Part shown: in pieces, positions 6,604-14,192 of the stretch | Position numbering within the stretch: position 1 is the first letter of the stretch | Layout: each line of letters begins with the position of its first letter | IMG/VR virus record: IMGVR_UViG_3300003852_000009 | Span: 1 to 60,314 of that record | Origin: a virus | Length of the DNA stretch: 60,314 nucleotides | Direction: 5' to 3' (one strand) | The notes under the pieces: model-generated | What the model saw: only the letters and a program-made list of their open reading frames with translations | Told to the model about the DNA's origin: nothing | Databases searched by the model: none | Position numbers and translations under genes: made by a program

Positions 6604-7467
6604 ATGAACGTATTAGAAAAATTAAGCCAAGCTGAAAAGTGGCTTTCCGAAGCAAAGGACTTAGATGATCTAAGAAAAATCCATGACGTTGCTTTAGCAG
6701 CCGAAGCCTATGCAAAAGCTCACCGCCTCGGAATTGATGCTGAGAACCATGCCTGTGAAGTCAAATTCCTTGCAGCCCGTAGGATTGGGGAATTGAAGCC
6801 TGCGGAGGATTTATCTCAAGCCGGAGCAAAGGGGGGAAGAGGCAAAAAGCCTTCCGAATCTCGGAACCCTTTTCCAATTCCTCCTCAGCGCCTTTCCGAG
6901 TTCCGAAAGTTAGCAGAGATCCCCATCAAAAAATTTAAGGAACGTATCGAAGTAGCTAAGGCCAAAGAAGAGAAAATTACCTATAACAAAATCCTTCGTG
7001 GTGATTGGTATCAAATGAGTGAAACTCCCGAATGGGAAACTCCTCAATGGCTATTCGACGTTCTCAATAAAGAATTTCATTTCGATTTGGATGTCTGTGC
7101 ATCAGAACAAAACCATAAATGCAAAAGGTATTTTTCAAAGCAAGACGATGGACTAAAACAGAAATGGGAAGGAATCTGCTGGATGAACCCGCCCTATGGG
7201 AGAGAATTACCAAAATGGATTTCGAAGGCCAAAACCGAATCCCAATCTGGGACACTAATCGTTTGTTTAGTCCCTGCCAGAACCGATACCGAATGGTGGT
7301 GGAATAATTGTATTCAGGGCGAAATTAGATTCATCAGGGGCCGGTTGCAATTTTCGGGTCGAGGCGGGGCTCCTATGCCAAGCGTGGTTGTGATACTTAA
7401 ACAAAAAAATATACCAAAAGTTATTTGGTGGGATGAATTTAACAAGCCGACAAGGCAAGAAAAATAA
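6604..7467 (+). CDS. phage N6-adenine methyltransferase with extra N-terminal domain
   Basis: 287 residues in two parts. Residues 1-130 are a helical domain with ACEVKFLAARRIGE and GAKGGRGKKPSESRN segments, as seen in ParB/DUF-type phage host-interaction proteins. Residues 135-287 match the phage Dam family: ETPQWLFDVLNKEF, the catalytic N195PPYG, then VPARTDTEWW and RGRLQFSG...APMPSVVVI. It probably methylates adenine in phage DNA for protection or regulation. No good ribosome site precedes the ATG. It overlaps the next gene by 35 bases. Confidence 0.85.
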   Translation: MNVLEKLSQAEKWLSEAKDLDDLRKIHDVALAAEAYAKAHRLGIDAENHACEVKFLAARRIGELKPAEDLSQAGAKGGRGKKPSESRNPFPIPPQRLSEFRKLAEIPIKKFKERIEVAKAKEEKITYNKILRGDWYQMSETPEWETPQWLFDVLNKEFHFDLDVCASEQNHKCKRYFSKQDDGLKQKWEGICWMNPPYGRELPKWISKAKTESQSGTLIVCLVPARTDTEWWWNNCIQGEIRFIRGRLQFSGRGGAPMPSVVVILKQKNIPKVIWWDEFNKPTRQEK

Positions 7468-7723
7468 TAATCCTTTGGATAGAATTATTATCCAGATTTG
7501 CCCAAAATGCGGGAGAGAAGAAGCTTTACTTCTTAGGGATTGGTTGAACTGGGGCAGAATGAAGGGACAGATTGAAGATTTACATTATCCATTAGAAAAA
7601 GGGTTTAGAGGAAGATATAAACTGAGTGATTTTTTGATTGATGGACTTAAAAAAATTAATGGCAATTATGCTTATACAGTTGAGGAAGTTTGTAGGATTC
7701 ATAAAATCCCAGAAAGAGAATAA
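7433..7723 (+). CDS. small zinc-binding-like protein
   Basis: 96 residues, with one CPKCG motif at about residue 23 and mostly helical content after it. Overlaps the methyltransferase by 35 bases and ends four bases before the next gene. No second cysteine pair is visible, so metal binding is uncertain. Confidence 0.6.
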   Translation: MNLTSRQGKKNNNPLDRIIIQICPKCGREEALLLRDWLNWGRMKGQIEDLHYPLEKGFRGRYKLSDFLIDGLKKINGNYAYTVEEVCRIHKIPERE

Positions 7724-7727
7724 AACA

Positions 7728-7958
7728 ATGACTCGAATCAACCTTCCAACCTGCCAAAAGATAGCGATTGAGTGTCTGGCTGTGAGTTCTAAGCCAACTC
7801 AATTCTATTGGATTGGCAGAGATAGAAAACTTAAATGTGAATGGATGGACCCCGAGAATGGAATTTTCAGGATACTTGGGGTCTCTGGATTCATCGATAT
7901 GAGACATTTAACATTTTTAAAAAATGAATTTACTCAGTGCGAAATTATAAATGAATAG
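7728..7958 (+). CDS. hypothetical protein
   Basis: 76 residues from ATG 7728: MTRINLPTCQKIAIECLAV..., a compact alpha/beta-looking protein. The longer upstream start would overlap the previous gene by 86 bases and is disfavoured. Not recognised. Confidence 0.55.
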   Translation: MTRINLPTCQKIAIECLAVSSKPTQFYWIGRDRKLKCEWMDPENGIFRILGVSGFIDMRHLTFLKNEFTQCEIINE

Positions 7959-8025
7959 AACAACTTTAGACTATCTAAAGCATCCTTTCTCTGGTATCCT
8001 TCTCCATTTGGAGGAGGACGATACC

Positions 8026-9135
8026 ATGAGAGGAGCATACAATGAATACAGAGAAGGAAAGTGGAGGATCAGGATTTATTGGAAAGGACAAAGGCTACAG
8101 ATTTACCGGAACAAAAGGGGAGAGGTCTTAGAGGGACCTGGGCAGGCACAGAAGGCATGGATTCAGTTAAACCAGGAGATTGAGGATAAAATCTTTGACT
8201 TATCGGAATGGACCAAAGAAAAGCCTTTCCTTCTAAAAAATGCCTTCGAAGTATTCCAAAAGGCCAAACAGTGTGAACAAGAATGGAGATATGCGCGGGG
8301 CAGGGCGTACCGCAATTACATAGGACCCCAGCTTGGGGACATGGATATACGGGAGATCACTACAACTCACGTCAATCAATTTCATGGCTATCTTTTAGGC
8401 CTAAAATTGAACCAAAAGACTATCAAAAACATCTTTGGCATCCTCCATAGCATCCTCGCTTTTAACCGCATGGGCGATAAAATTAAGTGGCCTACGATTG
8501 AAATTCAGGCTGAACCCATCAAGTGGATCACCGCGGAGCAACAAGAAGGGGTGATCAACTATCTTGATCCAAAGGACCAACCTATTTTCAGATTTCTTCA
8601 AATCACCGGATGCAGGCCGTCAGAGGCCTGTGCATTACAAAGGGAGGATGTCGATTGGGAAAAAGGAGTGGTGATCATAAGAAGAAGCATGGGGCTAAGA
8701 AGAAGGGTCATCCCCTACACAAAAAACAGAAGGATCAAGATTATCCCGGTGTCTGTGTTTTCTGCCATGTCTCACATTCTCCATCCCCGGGAAGTAACAT
8801 CCTTTATATTTACCCGAGACGGGCGGCGTTACCACAAACAAAGGCTACAGAGGGCTTGGAGAAGGGCTAATCTAACTGCGAACCGTGAGCTCGGGATTCC
8901 AATTATTCATGTCAAAAATGCCTTCCGTCATTCTATGGCCTCTCAACTTATTAACGCTGGAGTTCCGATCGAAGCCATAAGCAAAATGTTGGGTCATTCG
9001 AGCATCAAAATGACAGAGAAAGTCTATGCCAATATTCTGCCCGAGACGGCTTGGGGATACAGGAAGGTTGTAACCATTGGTGTCGTAGACGGGTTGCAGA
9101 AAAAAGACCCGGCCGCGGAGGCCTTAAATGAGTAG
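8026..9135 (+). CDS. int: tyrosine recombinase, phage integrase
   Basis: 369 residues from ATG 8026, which has GGAGGAGG upstream; an earlier ATG at 7951 lacks this. The N-terminus has an arm-binding-like domain, then a SAM-like core, then the catalytic domain: R197 (GCRPSEA), R301-H302 (FRHSMAS), LGH with H324, and the nucleophile Y334. The first histidine of the usual HxxR box is replaced by N298, a substitution tolerated in some integrases. It joins attP and attB to make the prophage. A candidate attP and GGGTTGC repeats adjoin its 3' end. Confidence 0.93.
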   Translation: MRGAYNEYREGKWRIRIYWKGQRLQIYRNKRGEVLEGPGQAQKAWIQLNQEIEDKIFDLSEWTKEKPFLLKNAFEVFQKAKQCEQEWRYARGRAYRNYIGPQLGDMDIREITTTHVNQFHGYLLGLKLNQKTIKNIFGILHSILAFNRMGDKIKWPTIEIQAEPIKWITAEQQEGVINYLDPKDQPIFRFLQITGCRPSEACALQREDVDWEKGVVIIRRSMGLRRRVIPYTKNRRIKIIPVSVFSAMSHILHPREVTSFIFTRDGRRYHKQRLQRAWRRANLTANRELGIPIIHVKNAFRHSMASQLINAGVPIEAISKMLGHSSIKMTEKVYANILPETAWGYRKVVTIGVVDGLQKKDPAAEALNE

Positions 9136-9301
9136 GGTTGCTGGGCGTGAAGCTATGTTCGACTCCTCGTCCCCCAGTTCACTTTCCTTTGTAATTTCCT
9201 GTATTAATCCTCACTTTTTAACCACCAAACCAAATTCCTTAATCATCTTAAACAACTACAAACCTGACATCAATGTTTATGCAGGGTTGCAAATGGGTTG
9301 C
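9091..9301 (+). repeat. four GGGTTGC repeats, candidate integrase arm sites
   Basis: GGGTTGC occurs at 9091-9097, 9135-9141, 9284-9290 and 9295-9301, all in the same orientation; the last two are an 11-base tandem pair (GGGTTGCAAAT, GGGTTGCAAAC). They flank the tRNA-like segment at 9157. Repeats of this kind around an attachment core suit arm-type integrase sites; this is inference. Confidence 0.4.
9157..9176 (+). other. candidate attP core, tRNA 3'-end-like
   Basis: The segment GTTCGACTCCTCGTCCCCCA, just downstream of the integrase stop, has the form of a tRNA from the T-loop (TTCGACT) through the 3' T-stem and acceptor strand. The upstream bases do not pair as a full tRNA. Phage attP cores commonly copy the 3' part of the host tRNA used for integration. 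No host sequence is present to prove it. Confidence 0.45.
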
Positions 9302-9509
9302 AAACTGGAGGTAAAACCGTGGAGCCGTTCGCACGTTTAGGAAAGAGACCACGACTTAGGCCGAGTCCGGGAAGTGGCGATTCTCACTCCCGCAAGAAGC
9401 GTGAGGCATCTCCAAAAGATCGGCTAATAATGTTTTCGATTCTCAAAACACTTGCCAATTTCGGCCAATCCTTGCAGAGGCTTCCCTTCTACCGCGGGCG
9501 AGGTCAGCG
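9177..9509. other. non-coding stretch downstream of attP
   Basis: About 330 bases without a convincing gene. It holds two GGGTTGC repeats and a strong hairpin at 9368-9392 (CGGGAAGTG paired with CACTCCCG, one bulged A, eight-base loop) not followed by a T-run. It probably belongs to the attachment region and the leader of the following genes. Confidence 0.4.
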
Positions 9510-9689
9510 ATGATAAAGGCGACTCTTTATTTGCCCAATGGGAAATATGTTTCGGTCTTCATCAAAAGAAGGCAATACAAATCCCTTGGCGGAGGACCCA
9601 AGGAAATGTCGCTTTGGTGGAAAATCCAATCTTTTTTTAAAAAGCCATGGAAGAAATTCCATCAACGAGGTCAACGAGGAAGAAAATAG
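9510..9689 (+). CDS. small basic hypothetical protein
   Basis: 59 residues, MIKATLYLPNGKYVSVFIKR..., ending in a basic tail. GAGG is six bases before the ATG. It stops ten bases before the beta-barrel gene, whose ribosome site overlaps its stop, so the two are probably co-translated. Not recognised. Confidence 0.45.
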   Translation: MIKATLYLPNGKYVSVFIKRRQYKSLGGGPKEMSLWWKIQSFFKKPWKKFHQRGQRGRK

Positions 9690-9699
9690 GAGGGGCAAC

Positions 9700-10314
9700 A
9701 TGAAAACTTTATTTATTTTCATCTTTATCGTTTTACTCGTAATTCCTACCGTGTCGTTAGCAAAGGATATTGACATTTCGGTTACTGGAGCTATCGGCTA
9801 TGGTCATGCCAAATGGGGGAGTGGGGAGGCAGTTCAACCTGGGGGGACTCTCGAGAAGTCAGCCGTAATCTACAATCCGGCCATTCAAATAAAATATAAC
9901 AAGTGGGCGTTTCAACCAACTCTCGAGCTCAATTATCGCTGGACAAAATACGATTTCTCGACATGGCAAGCTCTGGTTCAAAAGATGGAACCGAGAGCAT
10001 GGTCCTTTCTCTTAGGTTTAACAAAAGACTTTAATTTCCTCTACGCCTATGCCCTGGTAGGAATGACCTTCTATGATGCTAATCCGAGTTTATTAGAAAG
10101 GCATCCTCCACTCTATCACGGAACCAATATAGGGATTGAATCAACTCTTTTTACCTATAAAGTCGGAGCGTATAAACTCTGGAAGGTAGGCCCACTCGAA
10201 GTTGGACCCGAGGTATCCCTTCAAGGCTGGGGGATTAAACCTGGCTTTTCAAGGTGTAGGGAAGGTAAAGAAAATATTATCCAACCCAATATTGGGATAA
10301 GGGTTCAGTGGTAA
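9700..10314 (+). CDS. outer-membrane beta-barrel protein with signal peptide
   Basis: 204 residues from ATG 9700 with GGAGG upstream. Signal peptide MKTLFIFIFIVLLVIPTVSLA, then alternating amphipathic strands rich in Tyr/Trp (WAFQPTLELNYRW, LYAYALVGMTFYD) and a C-terminal aromatic end (IGIRVQW), as in small OmpA/OmpX-type barrels. It sits beside integrase and attP and ahead of a terminator-like hairpin, the usual place for a lysogenic-conversion gene. It could alter phage receptors or the host surface; no family assigned. Confidence 0.7.
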   Translation: MKTLFIFIFIVLLVIPTVSLAKDIDISVTGAIGYGHAKWGSGEAVQPGGTLEKSAVIYNPAIQIKYNKWAFQPTLELNYRWTKYDFSTWQALVQKMEPRAWSFLLGLTKDFNFLYAYALVGMTFYDANPSLLERHPPLYHGTNIGIESTLFTYKVGAYKLWKVGPLEVGPEVSLQGWGIKPGFSRCREGKENIIQPNIGIRVQW

Positions 10315-10385
10315 GGGTGGTGGCGAAAGCACTGGTCTACTCATCATCTTCCAGTTAGGGACCCTCCCCTACCCACCCGTTTTTT
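10315..10385 (+). terminator. probable terminator after beta-barrel gene
   Basis: GGGTGG (10315-10320) pairs with CCACCC (10373-10378), enclosing an inner ACTGG/CCAGT stem (10331-10335 with 10351-10355), and is followed by six T residues. The long interior makes it a less typical rho-independent terminator. Confidence 0.5.
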
Positions 10386-10420
10386 GAGACTTAAATCTAA
10401 CGAAAGGAAAGGAGGACACA

Positions 10421-10675
10421 ATGGCTAATGAAAAGATTTTAGATGTCGAAATGGTGGATGTTGGGTTCGAGAGTTCAAATGAGCCTTGGCTTCCCTATAA
10501 CTTGGCCGATGGAAATATCATCGAGCTTCGGATGATGCTTACCAGTGTGAAGAAACTCATCTCAAGAGACCCGACTAAAGACGACCCTAATAACCCTGTC
10601 TATCAATTCCAAATGGGCGGGGTAATGAGAGTTAGGAAGGCTGGTAAACTCGGTCCGGAGAAGGTCATGCAATGA
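10421..10675 (+). CDS. hypothetical protein
   Basis: 84 residues, MANEKILDVEMVDVG..., with a GGAAAGGAGG site. Contains IIELRMMLTSVKKL and a run DPTKDDPNNPVYQFQ typical of a small beta-rich phage protein. Its stop overlaps the ATG of the HTH-nuclease gene (ATGAG), so the two are coupled. Not recognised. Confidence 0.65.
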   Translation: MANEKILDVEMVDVGFESSNEPWLPYNLADGNIIELRMMLTSVKKLISRDPTKDDPNNPVYQFQMGGVMRVRKAGKLGPEKVMQ

Positions 10676-11577
10676 GCCAATTAGGAAGAGGGCATAAAAA
10701 AGCGACAGATGAACAGCTAATACAGGCTTATCAAGACCTTGGTAACGTGTGGGAGGTCGGTAAATTTCTGGGGATGTGTGGTCAATCTGTCCATGAAAGA
10801 CTGAAAAAACTGAACGTTGAGTTAAAATATCCCCGTTATAAAGAGGAACACATACGTAGACTTTTGGACGATTATGAAAAGTATGCAAACGAAGGAAAAC
10901 TCGATATTCTCGCCTCTGAGATGGGCAGAAAGAAAAGCGATCTATGCGCTAAAGCAAGAACTCTTGGGTTGACAAATCAGAAAAGAGAGAGACCTTATCA
11001 TAGAAAATGGAGTGCCATTTCAATAGAAGAAGCGGTAAGGATTTGGGATAAATTCAAATCTTCAAGCCTGAATAAGAAGAGGTTTTGCCAAAAACATAAT
11101 TATCCTCTTTCTGGGTTTGATTTGGCGATGAGAAAATATTTCTCAGATGAGTGGGATCACGTCATTGAGCTTAAAACCCCTAAAACAACCATGTATAAAT
11201 TGGGAAGATACTTTGAATATCGAGTGAGAGATTTTCTAAAAGCACAAGGATTCTATGTTATTCGCTCACCTCAATCAAGGTCTCCTTTTGACCTAATAGC
11301 TATAAAACCAAATCTTATATTAGCGATTCAATGTAAGAAATTTGGTTATTTTGCACCCAAAGAATGGAATGAATTTTATGGTCTCTGTCTTTCTATCGGT
11401 GCATCTCCGATCGTAGCTTACATGGAAAACGTAAAATTGATGAAGTTTAAAAGAATTATGGGTTTAAAAACGGGTAATAGGAAGGATATTCAACCTTGGG
11501 AAGACTTTGTAATTAGTCTTGCTGAAGAGCCAAAAACGATTATTCGAGTCGAGAGGCTGGGAGGGACAGAGCGATGA
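10672..11577 (+). CDS. HTH plus Hjc-like PD-(D/E)XK nuclease
   Basis: 301 residues. The N-terminal ~170 residues hold repeated short helix-turn-helix-like units (GNVWEVGKFLGMCGQSVHERL; KLDILASEMGRKKSDLCAKA). The C-terminal domain has the restriction-nuclease core seen in archaeal-type Holliday junction resolvases: E182 (GRYFEYRVRDFL), D207 (FDLIAI), then Q220-C-K222 in place of the usual E-x-K. It likely cuts branched DNA during phage recombination or before packaging. Start overlaps the previous gene by four bases. Confidence 0.75.
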   Translation: MSQLGRGHKKATDEQLIQAYQDLGNVWEVGKFLGMCGQSVHERLKKLNVELKYPRYKEEHIRRLLDDYEKYANEGKLDILASEMGRKKSDLCAKARTLGLTNQKRERPYHRKWSAISIEEAVRIWDKFKSSSLNKKRFCQKHNYPLSGFDLAMRKYFSDEWDHVIELKTPKTTMYKLGRYFEYRVRDFLKAQGFYVIRSPQSRSPFDLIAIKPNLILAIQCKKFGYFAPKEWNEFYGLCLSIGASPIVAYMENVKLMKFKRIMGLKTGNRKDIQPWEDFVISLAEEPKTIIRVERLGGTER

Positions 11578-11789
11578 AGGATCTCGAACTTTTACAGAGT
11601 ACCATCAATTATTACCGGTCCAGAGTCATGGAGGAACTATCAAGGCATGGGTCTTTTTTCCGCTCAGATTACTTTAGAAAACCTTCCAAATTCCAAACTT
11701 TTAAGCGCAGAGTCGTAAACGCCTTTTCCAGAATCCATGACGCTTACTTAGTCTTAATCGGTCGTGCTGAAATTGAGGAGGATGACTAA
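11574..11789 (+). CDS. hypothetical protein
   Basis: 71 residues, MKDLELLQSTINYYRSRVMEEL..., basic and helical with an acidic end (EIEEDD). The ATG overlaps the previous stop (ATGA). Not recognised; likely a small DNA- or protein-binding early factor. Confidence 0.6.
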   Translation: MKDLELLQSTINYYRSRVMEELSRHGSFFRSDYFRKPSKFQTFKRRVVNAFSRIHDAYLVLIGRAEIEEDD

Positions 11790-11832
11790 TGATACGAGAA
11801 GGATATCCAACGAGGTGAATAGGGGGTGACGA

Positions 11833-12615
11833 ATGGCTGAACGAAGATCACTTTGGGGGAGTATTTCGATGTCCGAAAAGGTCAATAAATTGTCTCTTCC
11901 AGCTGCTTTATTTTACACATGGACAATTCCACATGAAGACGATTTCGGGTACATCGAAGGAGATTTGAAGCATTTGAAAGCAGTTATCGTGCCCTACCGT
12001 GAAGAAAAATGCTTCTCTACCCATGGAAATTCTAAGGAATTTGAAAAATTGGTAAACGAGATCGCAAACGTCCACCGAATTGTCGGAAGTTCTAAGCCGC
12101 TGTGGACACTCTACACTGTAAATGGCAAGCGCTATATAAAAGATGAGTATTTTGAAGAACGACAATCATTTAAGGCAGTTCACCGCAAACCTTCCAAGAT
12201 AAAAGCTATCCTCGATAGCACCCTTTCTGCACCCTCGTTGCACCCTTCCAGCACCCAAGAGGTGCAATCAAGTGCTAAAGAGGTGCCTAAGTTAAGTAGA
12301 AGTGAAGAGAAGAGAAGTAGAAGTACCCCTAATGTGGATAACTCTGTGGAAATCTCAACCCAGAAGTCTAAACCAAAAGGCGACGACGGGAACCCCTTTT
12401 TTCTCTCAACTGACACAAGAACCGAAGAGGAATTCAACCAGTCTCTCCGAGATACCTACCCATCAATTTACGAGAAGACCATGGGGGAAATTAATGAGTG
12501 GTTCGATAATAACCCCGACACTTTCAAGGACCCCAGTAAAAAAAGAAAGTTCATCCTAACCCGATTCATACAGGCCCATGCCCAGGCCAAACAACTCGGA
12601 GTCGAAAAGCCATGA
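11833..12615 (+). CDS. phage replication organiser-like protein
   Basis: 260 residues. The N-terminal ~110 residues (MAERRSLWGSISMSEKVNKLSLPAALFYTWTIPHEDDFGYIEG...) look like the winged-helix domain of phage replisome organisers, with the usual LWTLYTVNGKRYI and FKAVHRKPSKI segments. A disordered Ser-rich linker follows (residues ~120-190), then a short helical C-terminus. It probably recruits host helicase or loader at the phage origin. A GGGGGTGAC site precedes the ATG. No helicase or polymerase gene is seen in the window, so host replication proteins must be used. Confidence 0.65.
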   Translation: MAERRSLWGSISMSEKVNKLSLPAALFYTWTIPHEDDFGYIEGDLKHLKAVIVPYREEKCFSTHGNSKEFEKLVNEIANVHRIVGSSKPLWTLYTVNGKRYIKDEYFEERQSFKAVHRKPSKIKAILDSTLSAPSLHPSSTQEVQSSAKEVPKLSRSEEKRSRSTPNVDNSVEISTQKSKPKGDDGNPFFLSTDTRTEEEFNQSLRDTYPSIYEKTMGEINEWFDNNPDTFKDPSKKRKFILTRFIQAHAQAKQLGVEKP

Positions 12616-12770
12616 CAAATAAAGAGGTCAAAGAACTGATCGCTATCCTCGAATTAATTGAGAACAAGGAAAATATGTTGCGTGAAATAGTCGTTTGGCT
12701 CAGATCTAAGGGACTATGGGAAGAGTGCCAGAAGGATTTAATAACCAAAATTGCCAAGGAGCCTAAATGA
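12612..12770 (+). CDS. hypothetical small protein
   Basis: 52 residues, MTNKEVKELIAILELIENKE..., helical. ATGA overlaps link it both to the replication gene before it and to the small terminase after it. Not recognised. Confidence 0.6.
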   Translation: MTNKEVKELIAILELIENKENMLREIVVWLRSKGLWEECQKDLITKIAKEPK

Positions 12771-13276
12771 CCAAGAAGAAAGAACCCGCCCTTAAACGAA
12801 AGGTGGGTAGACCAAGGAAATTTACCGACCTCGACCTCTTTCAAAAGAAGATTAATGAGTACTTCGAAGAATGTGATGAAAAAAAAGAACCCTACCTGAT
12901 ATATGGGTTGTCAATCCACCTGGGACTATCCAGAGAACACCTGCTAAAGTATGAAGATGAGAGACCAGGATTTAGTGAGGCCATTAAAAGAGCAAGAGAG
13001 AGGGTACAAAGGCAAATCGAGCAGATGATGGTTGAACGTGGCACCGGAAACGTGGCTGGACTCATTTTCTGGCTCAAGAACAATGCTGGTTGGCGGGATC
13101 TTATGGAACTTGAACACGCTGGTCCAGGGGGAATTCCTCTCGAAATGAGTAGTATCGAAGTGGCCGCTCGAATCGCTACGATCCTTGAACTGGCTCGGAA
13201 GAAGAAGGAAGAGATAGCCATCGAGACCGAAGAAACAAAGGCGATACCAGAGAAGATTAATGTCAGCAAGAATTGA
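12767..13276 (+). CDS. terS: terminase small subunit, P22 gp3-like
   Basis: 169 residues. The pattern GRPRKF...INEYFEEC...PYLIYGLSIHLGLSREHLLKYE...IKRARERVQRQIEQ...FWLKNNAGWRD is that of the P22-type DNA-packaging small subunit, which recognises the pac site and regulates the large terminase. The start overlaps the upstream gene by four bases. Several small genes separate it from the large subunit, which begins 1.1 kb downstream. Confidence 0.85.
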   Translation: MTKKKEPALKRKVGRPRKFTDLDLFQKKINEYFEECDEKKEPYLIYGLSIHLGLSREHLLKYEDERPGFSEAIKRARERVQRQIEQMMVERGTGNVAGLIFWLKNNAGWRDLMELEHAGPGGIPLEMSSIEVAARIATILELARKKKEEIAIETEETKAIPEKINVSKN

Positions 13277-13324
13277 CACCACAAGATATTGGGGTAGGAA
13301 GAGAGGTAAAAATTATCAGGTCAT

Positions 13325-13376
13325 TTGTGAGCTTGTGAAAAGTTAATAATCTTCACAACTTGTGAGTTTTTTGTGG
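13325..13376 (+). repeat. cluster of TTGTGA boxes after terS
   Basis: TTGTGAG (13325-13331), TTGTGAA (13333-13339), the inverted copy TTCACAA (13352-13358), TTGTGAG (13360-13366) and TTGTGG (13371-13376) lie within 52 bases. TTGTGAA and TTCACAA can form a seven-base stem, and a short T-run follows. Might be a pac-like binding site, an operator, or an attenuator. Confidence 0.4.
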
Positions 13377-13461
13377 CAAAGGTTAACATAATACTACTTA
13401 TAGGACAGAGCAAAAAAATGATTTCTGAAAGGTCATTTCACAAAGTCTGGAGGAGGGGGCC

Positions 13462-13617
13462 ATGGAAAATTATCAGTCGTCCCAAACCGACAAACCCCAG
13501 AAGCCGAACCAACGCCGATCCTCAAGATGGAACTTCATCTTCAAGAGAATTTGCTTCCGTCGGTGGTTCAAGCCCAAGTCTGAGCGGTGGTGGTGGGCGG
13601 GCTGGAGGCTGAGGTAG
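13462..13617 (+). CDS. Arg/Trp-rich basic mini-protein
   Basis: 51 residues with GGAGGAGGGGG right before the ATG. Polar N-terminus, then a strongly cationic, aromatic C-terminal half (FIFKRICFRRWFKPKSER, then WWWAGWRLR). The composition recalls membrane-active or nucleic-acid-binding peptides. Another frame over the same bases is Gly/Ser-rich with a poorer start. No homologue recognised. Confidence 0.5.
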   Translation: MENYQSSQTDKPQKPNQRRSSRWNFIFKRICFRRWFKPKSERWWWAGWRLR

Positions 13618-13725
13618 GAGGTAAAGAATTCTTTTGGCCATGGCCCGAAAGGAGGTATACCCCCGGAACCAATTCCAGAATTTGATTTACTCTCAGTCTT
13701 TACGAAACTGGTAAAAGGGTTTTTT

Positions 13726-13914
13726 ATGAAGAGTCCATGCTTGAAATGTGAAATCAAAAAAAGAGATAAATGTTTTGAATTTTGTAGGCTTCTTAAATCT
13801 TATCAGGATTTTCTTGACTCAAATAGAGTTGAGTGGCCGGAATATCCGTTGGGTGATGGTAACCCAGGCCGAAAAAAAAGAATACCGCCATTTATTTTAG
13901 ACATGGATTATTGA
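13726..13914 (+). CDS. small zinc-binding-like protein
   Basis: 62 residues with Cx2Cx7Cx3C (CLKCEIKKRDKCFEFC) near the N-terminus followed by LLKSYQDFL, the form of small phage zinc-binding proteins. Its frame stays open upstream to about 13618 (FGHGPKGGIPPEPIPEFD...) under two AGGAGG sites but without a standard start, so the true N-terminus may be longer. Role unknown. Confidence 0.55.
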   Translation: MKSPCLKCEIKKRDKCFEFCRLLKSYQDFLDSNRVEWPEYPLGDGNPGRKKRIPPFILDMDY

Positions 13915-13971
13915 GGAAGCGTCGGGAGAGCGAGCAGTAAAAAATAAAAAAAAACAAAAAGGAGGTAAGAC

Positions 13972-14157
13972 ATGAAAGCTGAATCAGGTTTACGGAAAAT
14001 GGCTATTGAGTTTGCGGTTAGGACTTATTGTCTCGGCACTTCGACAAACGATGTAGTTGAGCGTGCGGAGGCCTTCCTGAAGTTTTTGAAGGGTGACATT
14101 GCAGGGGCAATTCGATCAGGTGCAGGAGTGAGAACAAAAAAAATTCAGAAAAAATAA
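13972..14157 (+). CDS. hypothetical small protein
   Basis: 61 residues, MKAESGLRKMAIEFAVRTY..., helical with a basic tail (RTKKIQKK). Perfect GGAGG site. Lies between the terminase subunits. Not recognised. Confidence 0.6.
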   Translation: MKAESGLRKMAIEFAVRTYCLGTSTNDVVERAEAFLKFLKGDIAGAIRSGAGVRTKKIQKK

Positions 14158-14192
14158 AAAAGGGTGAATTTCTTTAACGAAAGGAGGTAGGT

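Noticed and set aside
9128-9340. Small frames within the region after the integrase
   Set aside because: They overlap the tRNA-like core and GGGTTGC repeats and have no ribosome site; the region looks like an attachment site.
13260-13346. 28-residue frame overlapping the end of the small terminase gene
   Set aside because: Weak ribosome site and overlap with terS and the TTGTGA cluster; not enough support.
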